The notes under the pieces were generated by a model. It saw nothing but the letters and a program-made list of their open reading frames with translations, had not been told where the DNA came from and searched no databases. A program made the position numbers and the translations under genes. This document shows, piece after piece, positions 23,236 to 35,571 of a stretch of 64,000 nucleotides of DNA (position 1 is its first letter; each line of letters begins with the position of its first letter). The DNA lies in assembly GCF_000330505.1 (NCBI RefSeq), contig NW_004191847.1:382897-446896 (forward strand), in the 5' to 3' direction. The stretch comes from Entamoeba invadens IP1. Its lineage: Eukaryota; Evosea; Mastigamoebida; Endamoebidae.

Positions 23236-23328
23236 TCAGGCATCTCCTCTTTGTGTCTTGTATCTTCTGGAGATGGATTCACGACGCCGCAACTCGCCGG
23301 GTTCAACAAGTTTCGACTGTTGCGGCAT
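23236..23328 (-). CDS. 30-codon ORF in a GC-rich patch, doubtful
   Basis: The frame MPQQSKLVEPGELRRRESIS plus ten residues lies in the only GC-rich patch between 23014 and 24060. It could be a relic exon. The patch also holds a partial direct repeat (GGCATCTCCTCTTTGTGTC at about 23239 and GGCATATCTACTCTTTGTG at about 23323). Confidence 0.2.
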   Translation of the reverse strand: MPQQSKLVEPGELRRRESISRRYKTQRGDA

Positions 23329-24059
23329 ATCTACTCTTTGTGTCCAGTTGTATCTTTATGAAGTATATTAAATGAAAAGTAGTTTGGTATTTTTATTTAT
23401 TATGGGTTTTCTTAAACTACAAACTTTATGAAAATATTAAAATCATATTAAAGTTGATATTTTCATCTAAAAACAAATTTCACAAATGTTGATATAATTA
23501 ATTATAATTTAATATATTGGTAACACAATTTATTTTTTGAAGCAAAAAACTAAGAAAAGATTAATAGACATAATTAGACAATTACAATTGACAGTATATA
23601 GTAAATTGACTATTTTAAATAAATAAAAACATCAGTGATGTTGTGAAATGAATCGCTACTTTTAAATGTATTTTTGGGTTCTACAAATAAAGTAAAAATG
23701 ACTTAATAAATTTATATTGATTTGTGATAAAATTAAGGTTCCTTATTAAAAAGAGAACATCACCAATCTTTTTTGTCATTGAAAATATCCATCACTCAAT
23801 GAAAATTATTTAAAAAAGGCATTTCTTTTGGAATTATTAGAGTCTACCTATAGACTCTAAGGAAGACTCTAAGTTAGATTTTATCTTTCAAAAACTCAAG
23901 GCATCTAGTCGAAATTAAACTATAAAAAATAATAAAAATATTATATTTTTAATAACTAGACTCTTGTATTTTAACTAGATTTTAATTTAAAAAAACTATA
24001 AAACGATGTAATAATTATTTATCCTTGTCTTTTTGTGTTTTACTTGAATCGAATTGTTC

Positions 24060-25110
24060 TTAGTCTTCAAAAGTAATTGCACTCACCCGATAAACTTCAA
24101 GTTGTTTGTTGTTCAGATCTTCACCATCCTTTCTGACCTGTCTTCCAACTCAACGATTCTCTGTTTCGCCATCTCTGACTGATTGTTGTGTCTTCTTCAA
24201 ATCCGCTTGTGTCTTACCAATCTGGGTGTTAATTGTAGACTCCTTCTGTTCGAATTCTGCAAGCTTTCTCTCAGCCTCTTCAACCTTTCTAGCATACTGT
24301 TTAACTTGTTTCTTAGCTTTAGCAGCCGCGTTTTGTGCTTCTTCCTTTTCTGTTTCGATTCCTTCCAACTCTGTTTCATATTTCGCTTTCAATTTAGCAA
24401 TGGAAGCTCCAGTGGCACCAGCGTCCGCCAATTTAGCTTCTGAATTGGTGACTTTAGCTCTAAGTTTTTGAGTTTCTTTGTCGGGTTTTTGTTTCATAGC
24501 TCTCTCCTTCTCAAGTTCCTTCTGTGAATCAGCCTTTCGAACAGCATCTGCACTTTCAGCCTTCTGTCTTTCTTCATCGGGTTGAGTTTGAATTTCAGCA
24601 ATTCTTGCATTCAACATGTTCTTCTCTTCTTCTTGAGCAACAGAAGCCGGTGCACTGATTTGGACTTTAAGTGATGAGACTTATGCATTGAGTGCTTTAA
24701 CTTAGTCTTCCATCTTCTTTCTTCTATCAGATTGGTCCGCTGCAGTCTTCTCAGCCTCCGCTTTGTCGTCCAAAGCCATCTTCTTTTGTGCTTCAAGTTT
24801 TTTAATCTGTGATTCATAATTCTCAATCTTAGAAGCGTCTTCAACAGATTGCTTCTTCAATCCTTCTTAGCAGCATCAAGTTGAGTGTTCTGATCTTTCA
24901 ACGCAGCAACTGCCTTCTCCAAATCAGCAATGTCGTCTTCCTTCTCGTGCAATTATGTCTCAAGATTCTTTGAATTGTCTTCTTCGGCTACTAGTTTCTT
25001 TTTCAAGTCGGAAATTTCGCCTTCCTCATCTTCAATGTTTTTGTTCAACTCGGTGATAACACAATCCTTCTTAGCAATAGTGGCTTTGTACTCATTAATG
25101 TCATTTTGAA
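24060..25110 (-). pseudogene. myosin-II heavy-chain tail fragment, inactivated
   Basis: Read 25110 to 24060, the minus strand encodes a continuous heptad-patterned coiled coil: KKDCVITELNKNIEDEEGE, LHEKEDDIADLEKAVAALKD, ESQIKKLEAQKKMALDDKAE, ARIAEIQTQPDEERQKAESA, EGIETEKEEAQNAAAKAKKQ and a C-terminal KDGEDLNNKQLEVYR. This matches the rod of conventional (class II) myosin heavy chain. It is broken by three in-frame TAA codons (24953-24955, 24702-24704, 24681-24683), a 1-nt shift near 24868 and further shifts near 24150. The head domain is absent, and the 5' end stops at about 25110, just before the inverted repeat and piggyBac. So it is a truncated, dead copy that cannot make a rod. Confidence 0.82.
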
Positions 25111-25127
25111 GTCTTTATTTTATATTT

Positions 25128-25276
25128 CAAAAATAAGTAAACAAACAGACACACACATGTTATTCAAAATAAAATCACAAGAAAATCACAAGAAAAATGT
25201 AAAATAACACAAAAACGAAAAAAAAAATGAAAAAGTTATAAATTGAGAAAGACAAGTTATTTTAACCCTTCCAGTA
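25128..25276 (+). repeat. 149-bp inverted repeat, right copy
   Basis: Inverse partner of 19889-20037; only small differences are seen by eye. Bases 25128-25265 lie outside the piggyBac, and 25266-25276 are its first 11 bases. Confidence 0.75.
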
Positions 25277-28200
25277 CCAGGAATTTCCAAAAAATGTATA
25301 CTTAATATAATCTTATTCATTTTGAGTGTATTTTAGAGTAAATAAATTCAAAAAACGTTTTAAACATTTAACAACCATGGGAAATACCAGGAAACAAAAT
25401 TATTAGTAAAAAATAATTTAAAATGTTATAATTTAATAGTAAATTATAACCTAAAATCGTATTTTTATTGAAAAAAGGTTCACTTTTTTCAACTGGAGAG
25501 ACTTGAAGATTCCTCTGATTATTCTCTTTTCAAGTTGAAAAAGTTTTTGTTTTTATATCAAAAAAATAGTATAGTATATTAAACTAAACACAATAATAAT
25601 CTTTACGAAAAGGAGTTTCAGAATGTAAAAATGAATTATATAACTTTTTAATTTGAATATTTATTATTGAAAAAAAAGGGATACGTCATTCCTTGAATAT
25701 TCAGAAAAGCGATTACATCAAACAAAAAAACACTGTGATCTCATAATTTTTTTTATCTTTTTTGTAATTCAGTGAAAAATAAAATAATTTGAGTTTGTCA
25801 AAAAAGAGTAAAATATAACACTGAAAAAATAAAAGGAAAATACACTTTTGTGAAAATCACCTTTTTAGTTCTTTCTTATTCAATAAACAATAAAAACCTT
25901 TTAATTTAATAATAAATGAATAAGATTGATTTTTAATCGTCAGACACATCAATTTGAATAGAAAAAGAGTCATAAACATCTCAAGGAGTAAAATAAAGAC
26001 AGTAAAACCAAAATTTGTCTTAAATGATCATGACACCTTGTTTATTTAATTACGTGTGTTTTCCAGTTGTGAGTAATAAAGATATGACTTTTTCAAAAAA
26101 GACAAATGTATTATCAATACAGAGAGCAAATTTTTTATATGATTAGAAAGACAAGTATTTGTTTGTTATTATTAAACAAATGGTAACATATAATCTGTTT
26201 TGTCTGATTATTTTTTTGTTTTGGCTTTTGTTTTTTGAAAATGCATTTTTGGGATAAAAATCAAAACCAGAAATTTGATAAAAACGAAAGATTTACTGAT
26301 TAATGGTGTATACTTTATGTATATACTTATAAGATAGTGACTCTTATCAACCAGATTTTGTATTCTACTCACCCACTTTCACAATATATAGCTATTTGAA
26401 GTGAATATACTGTTTGTTGTTTGTGGCGTTTATACAGGGATACACAATAAAAACTAACCAACAAATAGATTCACAATTCTTTTATTTTGAATTGATATAC
26501 CAACTCAGTAGAGTGATGCTATCCTTACAATTTAAAATCAATGATAAAGCATACAAAAACGAAGAATCAGGGTGATGTGAGTCAGAGATTTGGAAATTAT
26601 GTAATCACATCATTTATTTGTATAATATTATAGTAAAAAATTAGTATAATAATAATTTTATAAAAAGCAGCAAAGCCCCTCCCCTATAAATATGAAAAAA
26701 ACGCTTTGAATATTGTACGATACACCGAAATGATTTTTAGAGATCACAAAAGAAACAGAAAAATAACAAAGAAAGTAAATAGATTATTAACTATAATAAA
26801 ACCAATAAAACCAAAGAAGTAATTTACTCCATTTCCATCAATAACTCTGTCAATTCATTGAGGAAATTCAACCTGTCCACCTTATCGTGGTGATGATGAT
26901 AAACCTTGTAGGCATTGAGGGCAGCGATGTCAAGTAAATCATAAAGTATTCTCACATTCCATCTTGAAGTGCGCCTTCTACAAGTGTAAGTATGTATCAT
27001 TTGATCTGCACTATCAACACCTCCCAATGTCGCATTGTATTGTTTTATCACATTTGGTTTGTGTACACTCACAAGTTTGCTATCCTTTCCCCTCACTTGC
27101 TCCTGAACGGTGTACAACTCTTTAGCATTATGCATCGTCGTCATAATGAGCACCAACTTCTTCTTTTCGTTATAGTAAGAAAGCAATTTGCATACACCCT
27201 TTGTATACACTTCCGTTGAATCTGCCTCTCTTGTAGTAGCCTTTTTATCATCATTGGGGTCATAACGTTTGATTTGCTTGGCTTCTTCTGGTACCTCAAC
27301 TCTGTTTTTTCGCACAGTCCCAAGCAATGTTGAACCATATTGAGCCAAATAATGTGCCAATCTTAAGCTGCAGAAAAGTTGTCACATACAACTGTCACAA
27401 ACTTTCCCATACACAGTTGCGGAGCTACCATATCTATCGTCACCCGAAATCCTTGATTTTCTTCCTTCTTGTCGCATTTTTCACAGTACATCTGTAGGTT
27501 TATAACCATACCACTTTCACAATCACAGCACATCTTTTTGTTATTCATTGAACATATTATCAAACACAATATTAACAACAAGTCAATTACCGATGTATAT
27601 GTCTCAACACCATGAATTTCCGACTTCATTGATTATTCTTACAACAAAAAAACAAACCCAAAACTTGATGTCATAACGCTGAGGTTTGGACTTGATGAAT
27701 ACCTTTGCCCATATCTTTCCCTTGAATGCGCAAAGGTGTTCATCAACCGATAGTGTGGTGCTCGGTGTAAAGTATTTGTTGTTCACTAAGTTGTGAATAA
27801 AAGCTTCCAACACTTCCCTAATTTTGCCAAATTTGTCATTCGAGTTTGGCGTGTTTGATGATTTGATTAACCCCTTTTCTATAGTCTCTTCATCATTTAC
27901 TTTTTGTCTCACTTCAACATCCCTTTTTAGCTTCTCTTCTGTCAGGTCAACAGGATGTTTTTTGACCCACTCATCACAACTCAAATGGTCTTATTCTTCA
28001 GTCTCTTCTTTATTCTTTGGAATTTCCTCTTCATTGGATACACTGTCCTCACTCTCTTCTTCATCACCTATAAAACAACTCTCTTTCTCAACTTCATCCG
28101 GAAAAGTTGTGACATCGTAAGTCTCGATGTTAGCATTGATAAGTTGAAAAACATTTATGGGCATAGCTTTACCATAAATATTTGGTTTCCCGTGTTTTTC

Positions 28201-29729
28201 GTTCCAAAGCTCGGAAATTGGATTCTTTATGTCGTGGTGTGCTCCCATATATAGTAAAATGCCGAAATATCGTATAATGTCTATTTTTTTATTTGGGGTT
28301 TACCTTTTTTTCCTGATAATTTGGCGTTGGTAAATGCTGTTATTTTTTCGACTAAATTTTCGTCAAAAACCAAAAAACAAGTCAGAAGCAGTCGAATTAC
28401 AAAATTCTGCTTTATAGTCAGCACCCACCTTCGCAACCTTCCTTTTGAACTTTTTCTTTGTTGATGGGACCCATTACTTTCCACTTGTTGTCACCAACAA
28501 TCAAGTCTTCCATGTGATAAAAACGAGTTTGGATGTTTTTTTTGTAACATGAATGTTGGTATAATGGTTTTATAAAAGTTTAATTATTATATTACAGAAT
28601 TCAAATCAAATCAATGAAAATATATTATAATAACATTTAAAACAAAATAACATTCATTATACTTTATAAAAATACTTTAAATAAAAATAAATATAAACAA
28701 CAACCCTGAAAGTTGAACTGAAAAATAATATGGAAATAACACTAAAAGGATGACATATCATAAACATGTTAACGAAGAATGGGTGAATATATACACAAGC
28801 TCGCAAATACGAATTATTGTACTCAAATGTTATAGTTTGTTTATAGTTACTATGTGCTCTGTCAGATACTAACAAACAGATTCGTAATTCTCAAAAATGT
28901 ACGTGTAAACCTTTCATGTTAAATGTTTGTTTTTGAGTGAATTTTAATTATCAATAACTATGAAAAGGTAAAACTCTGCAGTGTTTCATGAATATACACA
29001 GTCAAATGATCATGCAAAAAACATATTTGAACAAATATACGTAGTAGATAATGAGTGAAAAGAACAACTTTTATTTGCTTTGGACTGATGTGTGTTGATG
29101 TTTATTTATTTTCATTTTATGTATACTTGTTATGATGTAATATCTTTTGTCTATAACCAAAATAAACGATAAAAGCGTCGAAAACGAAATTATATAACAG
29201 AAAAGAAGAAGAGTGAGATGTTGATACATGAAAGGAACAAAAAAAAGTGAAAATGTTCAATGAATCAGCAAGTAACACACATAACCCCACATAAGGGTTC
29301 AACGAATAAACTATACTTTTAAATTTAAACCAATTATTTTAATTCATCGTTTTAGTTGTCATTATAGTAAATATATAATAATAAAATTATACAACATGAA
29401 CTGTAAACTACAATTTTTAATTCTTTTTCGTATCTTCGAAATTTTTGGCATTTTTAACACTTGTCACACTTTTTGAATTATTTTTTATTATAAACAACAA
29501 GTAATTGTTACACTCGATACAAAATTGCTACTCACTTATTCGGTTTTTCTGTTGTTTTGATAAAAAAATGAAGGTTATTTGTTTATACATTATTTTTATT
29601 GGCTTTAATGAACTATAAAATAATAATTTTCCTGTCAACTTTTCAGAATTTTGGAATTGGGTTTTGTTTTTTTGAAAATTTTTGAAAAAAAAATAAATTA
29701 AATTTTGTTGATTTCTGGTATTGGAAGGG
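25266..29729. mobile_element. piggyBac element, 4.46 kb
   Basis: TTAA target copies at 25262-25265 and 29730-29733 bracket ends that read CCCTTCCAGTACCAGGAAT (left) and CCCTTCCAATACCAGAAAT (right, inward). TTAA targets and CCC/GGG termini are the piggyBac hallmark, and the transposase relic is inside. Outside the gene, the interior (25300-26820 and 28514-29720) shows no other coding. Confidence 0.92.
26824..28513 (-). pseudogene. piggyBac transposase, inactivated
   Basis: The start is probably the ATG of MEDLIVGDNKWKV (28513). In order: a degraded N-terminal part; FGILLYMGAHHDIKNPISEL; DEHLCAFKGKIWAKVFIKSK with the first catalytic Asp region; VTVVCDNFSAA with the second Asp; LAHYLAQYGSTLLGTVRKNR; and LGGVDSADQMIHTYTCRRRT with the third Asp region, followed by WNVRILYDLLDIAALNAY. 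These match DDE_Tnp_1_7. Lesions: frame breaks around 28280-28450, an in-frame TAA at 27991-27993, a break near 27640 (a 34-nt GTTTGT...AG segment could be a very short intron) and a 1-nt shift near 27364. No Cys-rich C-terminal domain is evident. The element would need a helper transposase. Confidence 0.88.
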
Positions 29730-30025
29730 TTAATTATTTTTTTATGTTAATAATTATTTGTCACGCATTTTAAACTTTTTTTACCAGTTCTAAATTATCT
29801 TACGTATGTTTTTGACTTTAAATAATTATTGTCAGCCCAAGCATTTTGTTGAATCTTCAAAGTCACCTTTATTAATTATTAATTATTAATTATAGTAATT
29901 TAATAGTAATTTAATAAATTAAATAATCAATATAGATAAAATTCAGGTAATTTCAGAGCACTAAGGGGTTTCAGAAGCCAAGAGTTTTTTATAAAATCAA
30001 ATATAAACAATTGTTTAATAGTGTA

Positions 30026-31720
30026 ACTAAAGTGAGGCGAAAAACCCACACCTGGAGAAAAACCCGCACCCATTTTCTTTTTTCTTCTTTGAAAAGCTGT
30101 TGGATGAAAAAAGGTTCAGTCTTAGTTTTTTGGTTAATTAAGAATGTTCTTATAATTAAAATACAATATAAAAACTACATGAAATTAACCTTAAATAACA
30201 AATATAAATTATTAGGAAATTAAAAATATTATTTATTATCCTGATATTTATAATGAAGTGATTAATAAGCTTTTGAACATATTTTAGGTTTAATTTTAAT
30301 ATAATTAATAAAATGTTTAGATTAAAAAAATAATATAAGGTTCACTTCCTAATACATACTTTAAACAATAAAATACTGATTAGTTTCATATAGTATATAA
30401 ACAATAGATTGTTATTCAGTTTATTAACCATAAAAATACGAATAAGAAACCAATAATTTATATCCATTTTAAACCCATTTCTATTAATTAATTAATTAAT
30501 TAATTGTATTTAACAGCCACTTAAACATAATAAATAACATAAACAAACAAACAAACATTAGTCGCGCGTAATTTGCATCATCTAATTGTTAATTTATATG
30601 CACTGTGTTTAAATAAATAAATAAATTTGCCAAAAGGTAATGGGGATCCGTAACAACTCAACACCAACACATCTCTGTTGTTTGTGTGAGTTTGAATATT
30701 TGAACTGGTTTATCTTAATTTTAAGTTTTCATAAAAGTTCTTTGAGAAAAAAATAATGGTGGATATAAAACCCCTTTAATTTTTCAACAACTTAAGTCAT
30801 TTTAATAGTTTATATTAATATAATTATAATATTATGTATTGTTTGTTGGTGGTGTTTTTATGAATATTTTTATTAAAATTATTTAATTTAAATTAAACAA
30901 TTTTTTAATTTGTAAAAAAAACAAATATTAGAAATATAATAATTTTTTATTATAATTCATAATGATTGTTATGATAAAAAACACATTCTGTAACTTCTTT
31001 GTATAATGTTACTGTATGATATAACGCAGTAATGCATTATAGTATTGTTGATGTACATTCGTTTGCATATCAAAATTTTTGTTTTTTACAACCTCTTAAA
31101 AAAATGTGTGTCAAAAATTACATAACTTGACTTTTTTTATTGTTTTTGAACTTATTTAAAAAATGGTTATATTAAACACACAACCGAGCTATAATATAGC
31201 ATATTCACGAAAACGTAATTGAATTTGACTCGTGAGTATTATAGATATAAAAGAAAATAAATTGATCAAAAATAAACATTTTTCTGGAAAAAAGCAAATC
31301 TCTGAATATTTTTACTATACATTACTATATTATAGAATTTGTCTTGTAAAAATTTGAACTATTTTTATAAATTGGGTTTTAATAAACTATTACAAGTTAA
31401 AAAATATAGTTTAAATCATTAAACTATATATAGTTTATATAATAGTATATTTGTTTTATGTAATAAACACAAATTTGAAACAATGTTTAAATAAACTAAA
31501 AGTACGTAAAAATTCGGGCCATTTTTGTTCTTTGATAGTTCATTTTGAACCAAACTCGAATCATTTTTTATTTTTGAATAAAAAACACTAACAAATAAGA
31601 AAAAGAAACTCTAATAACCCGACTTTTTTATTTTTTACATATTCTGGAAGTAAAAAACACAATAATTTGGGTAAAAGAAGAAAAAGGAAAATGGGTGTGG
31701 GTTTTTTTTCCTCACTTTAG
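30026..31720. mobile_element. TIR element, about 1.7 kb, noncoding
   Basis: The left end ACTAAAGTGAGGCGAAAAAC is mirrored at the right end (inward CTAAAGTGAGGAAAAAAAAC). Similarity continues through CCCACACC and CATTTTC; the left end has a duplicated AAAACCC motif. TA is present next to both ends, with one base of uncertainty on the left. The interior includes a (TTAA)n tract near 30482-30504 and AT-rich sequence but no gene. Confidence 0.6.
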
Positions 31721-33279
31721 TATTTTTGAGTATATATTTGCTTTATAAAAATGTAGAATAAAAACTGTCGATCTATTTAAAAAAAATACACTAGTAATTG
31801 ATATGTAATTTTTTACAGTTTATAATTTTAATGTTTATTGTTGGTGCAAACATTTAGGTTACTCCTTTTTACAAGTAATATTATAAAATATCAATACAAT
31901 ATATTAAAAACGTTGTATCAAATATATTGTTACAAAAATGCATAATCTGGAAATAAAGATCAAATGAATCACCAATAATATGAAACCGAAAAAGAAAAGA
32001 TGAGATGGTTCAAAATGTGAATTTTTGGTATCATGAAAGCCCGATAAAATAGTTGGATGTAAGATAATTAAATTCCAGGTGTTATTATAATATATATAAT
32101 TAAATAATATAATAAAGGTTGCATTGTTACTGTCTTTTAAACATTCGAGTTGGTACTGGTTTTTAAATTCTCATACATATAAATATATGTTGTAGTTGAT
32201 TAAACATAAAATGCTTTAATAATAAATAAAACAGACACATCAGATATCAATTATCAATTTCAAAACAATCACGACATTTATATTTTCTCTATTGTTTTAC
32301 AAAATCAATAATATTTAATCAATAATGGTTTAATATTTTTTAGTGGTAGAGGTATTTGGTTTATATAATATACTTATTTATACAGATATCAACATTTTTC
32401 TTTAACTAAAATGGTTGTAAAATTTATTGATATTTTAAATAATATTTGAATCTAACAGTTTTAGTTTGATGCCAAACTATTAAAAACAAAAATGTTTGCA
32501 ATTTTTATATTTATATAATTATCAAAATAGTTAGTTTTATGTTAATACACATACAATTATATATACAGGCAGTGAAGTGAAGGTATAAATTTTCAATTGA
32601 TTGCTAAATAAAAGGGTTTTCTTATTTCAAAAAAATTTATTTTGATTGGCTAAAACAGTCATTCTCAATAAAACCCTTATTTAACAAGCCGAATTTGTCC
32701 TTATTATTTTAACAAATATTGACATTTTGATTATCTTGTTACCATTTTGTTTGTTTGAAAATAATATTTTAGAGTTTTTTTTAACCATTTAAAAACTATA
32801 GAAAAACAACAATCACACATAAACCAAGAAGCGAATAAACCAATAAAAAACCATCACTTAACTTACTTGGCAACAAGTTTAACTCCATAAATCCAGCTTC
32901 ATCACAATCAAATAAATGATAAGTGTGTTTGTTTTTGCAAGCTCGCCCAATAGCCACACTCACAACTTACTATTAATTAAAGATTTTAAAGATGATGAAA
33001 TAAAATTTAATAATTGAATATTTATGTAATAAGTGGCTAAATAATGACAAAATAACAATAACAAACGTGTAAAATGACACCGTTAAATGTTTGGTCTTTG
33101 TTTTCTTTTTTAACAAGAGTTAATGCTTGGTGTTTGCCTATTTTTCTTCTTTCGACTTCAATTTATTTTTTAAGTTCGTTCAATTTTATTTTTCAACTTA
33201 TTTTTTCAGCAAAGTCGAATTTAAAAATAATCTAAAAATGGGTCTAAATTTTTTCAAAATATTTTTTTAGTTTTATTAG
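31721..33279. other. AT-rich intergenic region
   Basis: No gene, RNA or clear terminal repeat seen in this 1.5 kb. Confidence 0.5.
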
Positions 33280-35274
33280 AACATTATCTCAGTGATAATT
33301 AATATAAGAAAAAACCAACAATACATGTATAAATACAAAACATTTTAATAAAATTGAATTTATTATGTATAAAACTATTAAATGGTTTAGTGATTAGAAT
33401 GACGACACTAAAAACCACAATTTAGTGATAAAAACCCGATCACAAATTATTGATTTGGTTCTTTAATATATTAAAATATCTTTATTAAAGAAAAAGTTAC
33501 TTCGATATGTGACTTAAATCGCTTTAAAAAAAATCGAATTATATTGTACATAATAGTTTCTTTTTTTGATTGGTTGATTATCATTTTTGTTTACCAAAAA
33601 CATTTTAAAAGTGATTATAAATAACAACGTATTTTACAAAAACATTACAGTTACCTTATTATAAAATAAATAAACTCAAATTTAAACATAATGCCAAGAA
33701 GACAGACACATCAAACTGAGCCACATGGAATTGTTGAACAAGAAATAGAAGATGAAGAGGCGGAAACACAAGCTGTAATCCAAACTCCTGAACACGATCA
33801 CTTTCAAGACAAAGATTTTTTTTACGAATATTTACTCGAACGTTATGATGGATTTGAAAGTCTTTTTGAGTTTTTGAAACTTAAGCCACTTGTTTTCCTT
33901 GCATTACAACCAATTGTTGGAGATATATATCTAGATAAAAGAGGACGCAAATCATTTTTCAACAACCCCAACGACAGACTTCTTTTGTTATACTTATTTT
34001 GTCGATATAACAATTTGAAAATGATAAGAGATATGTGTATCCCATATATCAGAACTAACGAACAAATAAGCAGAGAAATCGATTTAAGTGCTTCTTTATT
34101 TAGAGTACCACTTCAAAATGCATGTATAGCATTCAGAAACGAAAATTTGTTAAATACTGGTGTAAGTTCAATTGTTGATTGTACAGTGACACCAACAAGA
34201 CGTCCAAATGGCGATTTTGCTTCAGCTATGGGGTTTTATAGTGGAAAATACAAAATGTATTGTGTTAAAGTCGAAGTGATTGTGAATGCAGAAAGTGGCA
34301 CTGCAAGTTTTGTTTCAAAAGCAGTTCAGGGTGCAGATCATGATATGACTATTTTAAAAAACACATCTGAAACAATCAATAATATGTTGGGAACAACAAA
34401 AATAATAGGTGATAAGGGATATAAAGGATTTGATTTATACATACCAACTGGTTCAGTTTCAAAAGAAAGTCCTTTAAAAGAGAAAGGGTGTTTGATTGAA
34501 AGATATTTTGGTCGAATTAAAATGGTGTTTAAATTTACAAGAGAAAAATATTTAAAAGACTTTGTTTCTTTTGACAACCTCTTTGTTATAAGTTGTTGCT
34601 TTTGCAATGAAGACATTGAAATTAATCCCCTTGAAAATCAAGATGCAACAAACTATATGAATATAATGACCAATTATTTAAATAAAATTGAAAAAAGAAG
34701 AGAAGCACATAAGAAAAGTAGTTTAATATACAGAAGACGACAAAGGGAACAATTTGATGTTTTAGAAAACGAACTTAGATTAATACAAGAAGAAGAAAGT
34801 CAAAATTCAGACGAAACAGAAATTGAACACTTTGATTAGAACAAATTTGTTTATTTGTTTTTAATAAAAATAAAAAAAAATAATTTTTGTTTATATAATA
34901 TGTTTGAAAAAGGCTAAACTTCTGGGCATAAAACGTGATCTCACTAGAGCACTAAAAAACAAACAAAAATCGATAAAGTCGAAGTTTTATCATTATGATT
35001 GGGACTTGTATTATATTTCCCGAAAATTGAGAATAACCACAACTAGATTACTTTTTAAACGATTTTAACATAAAAACTATAACATAATGATAATAATCGC
35101 ATTTTATAATAGTAAACTATTATAAAAAATGATATTTAATCACAAAGACATTACTTTGATTTTTAACTTTACTAATTGTTATTGACAATAACAATGGACT
35201 TTTACTACAAATTAAAAACATAATTATAATGTTATTGACTAAAATAATGTTTATCAAATCACTGAGATAATGTT
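33280..35274. mobile_element. Harbinger/IS5-like DNA transposon, about 2 kb
   Basis: A perfect 17-bp inverted repeat, AACATTATCTCAGTGAT at 33280-33296 and its complement at 35258-35274, brackets a single transposase gene. Flanking TTA and TAA trinucleotides are near the ends, but a clean 3-bp target duplication could not be fixed. Size and gene content suit an autonomous element. The border call rests on the TIR alone. Confidence 0.6.
33691..34839 (+). CDS. DDE transposase of PIF/Harbinger (DDE_Tnp_4) type, intact
   Basis: An uninterrupted frame of 382 residues. Residues 1-35 are acidic. Residues about 50-140 form a helical DNA-binding-like region (FFNNPNDRLLLLYLFCRYNN). The catalytic core has IVDCTVTPTRRPNGDF (first Asp), QGADHDMTILKNT, IIGDKGYKGFDLYIP (second Asp) and GCLIERYFGRIKMVFKFTRE (Glu), the arrangement of DDE_Tnp_4/IS5-like enzymes. 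The C-terminal 70 residues are charged and helical. It would cut and paste its own element in the nucleus. No separate Myb-like accessory protein, usual for Harbinger, is visible between the inverted repeats, so it may be closer to ISL2EU/IS5-type elements. It is the only undamaged transposase in the window. Confidence 0.85.
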   Translation: MPRRQTHQTEPHGIVEQEIEDEEAETQAVIQTPEHDHFQDKDFFYEYLLERYDGFESLFEFLKLKPLVFLALQPIVGDIYLDKRGRKSFFNNPNDRLLLLYLFCRYNNLKMIRDMCIPYIRTNEQISREIDLSASLFRVPLQNACIAFRNENLLNTGVSSIVDCTVTPTRRPNGDFASAMGFYSGKYKMYCVKVEVIVNAESGTASFVSKAVQGADHDMTILKNTSETINNMLGTTKIIGDKGYKGFDLYIPTGSVSKESPLKEKGCLIERYFGRIKMVFKFTREKYLKDFVSFDNLFVISCCFCNEDIEINPLENQDATNYMNIMTNYLNKIEKRREAHKKSSLIYRRRQREQFDVLENELRLIQEEESQNSDETEIEHFD

Positions 35275-35528
35275 ATAATGTTTGATAATGAAAAAGATTG
35301 ACATTAAGTTTATTTGCTTTTGTACTAAAATGCACTTTTGGGATAATTCGTGTGTTTTTATGAAACAAAAATCCCGTTATTTCAAATTTTATATGGAATT
35401 TTTTAATGCTGAAAAATTTTCCAAGTAAAAAAATATTTTTTGAAGACTGTTTTTCTCAATTTTACTTGGAAAAAATAAGCGAATTTATTACAAAAAACGA
35501 TTCCCAAAAATAATAAACAAAATAAATG

Positions 35529-35571
35529 CAAAAAATCGGGACACCTCAGTACCGACTTTTGAAAAACAGTT
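35529..35571. repeat. solo end of a dispersed TIR family
   Basis: AAAATCGGGACACCTCAGTA followed by CCGACTTTTGAAAAACAGTT, then TA, matches the right end of the element at 14472-15351 (about 45 bp, a few differences). No matching left end is found nearby. The rest of 35275-36300 is AT-rich without a gene. Confidence 0.55.

Noticed and set aside
24197..24844. alternative frames across the myosin relic that look like separate basic proteins
   Set aside because: They are out-of-frame readings of the coiled-coil sequence; the heptad pattern is in the other frame.
30482..30504. (TTAA)n tract
   Set aside because: Simple-sequence run; not evidence of piggyBac target sites since no CCC-type ends adjoin it.
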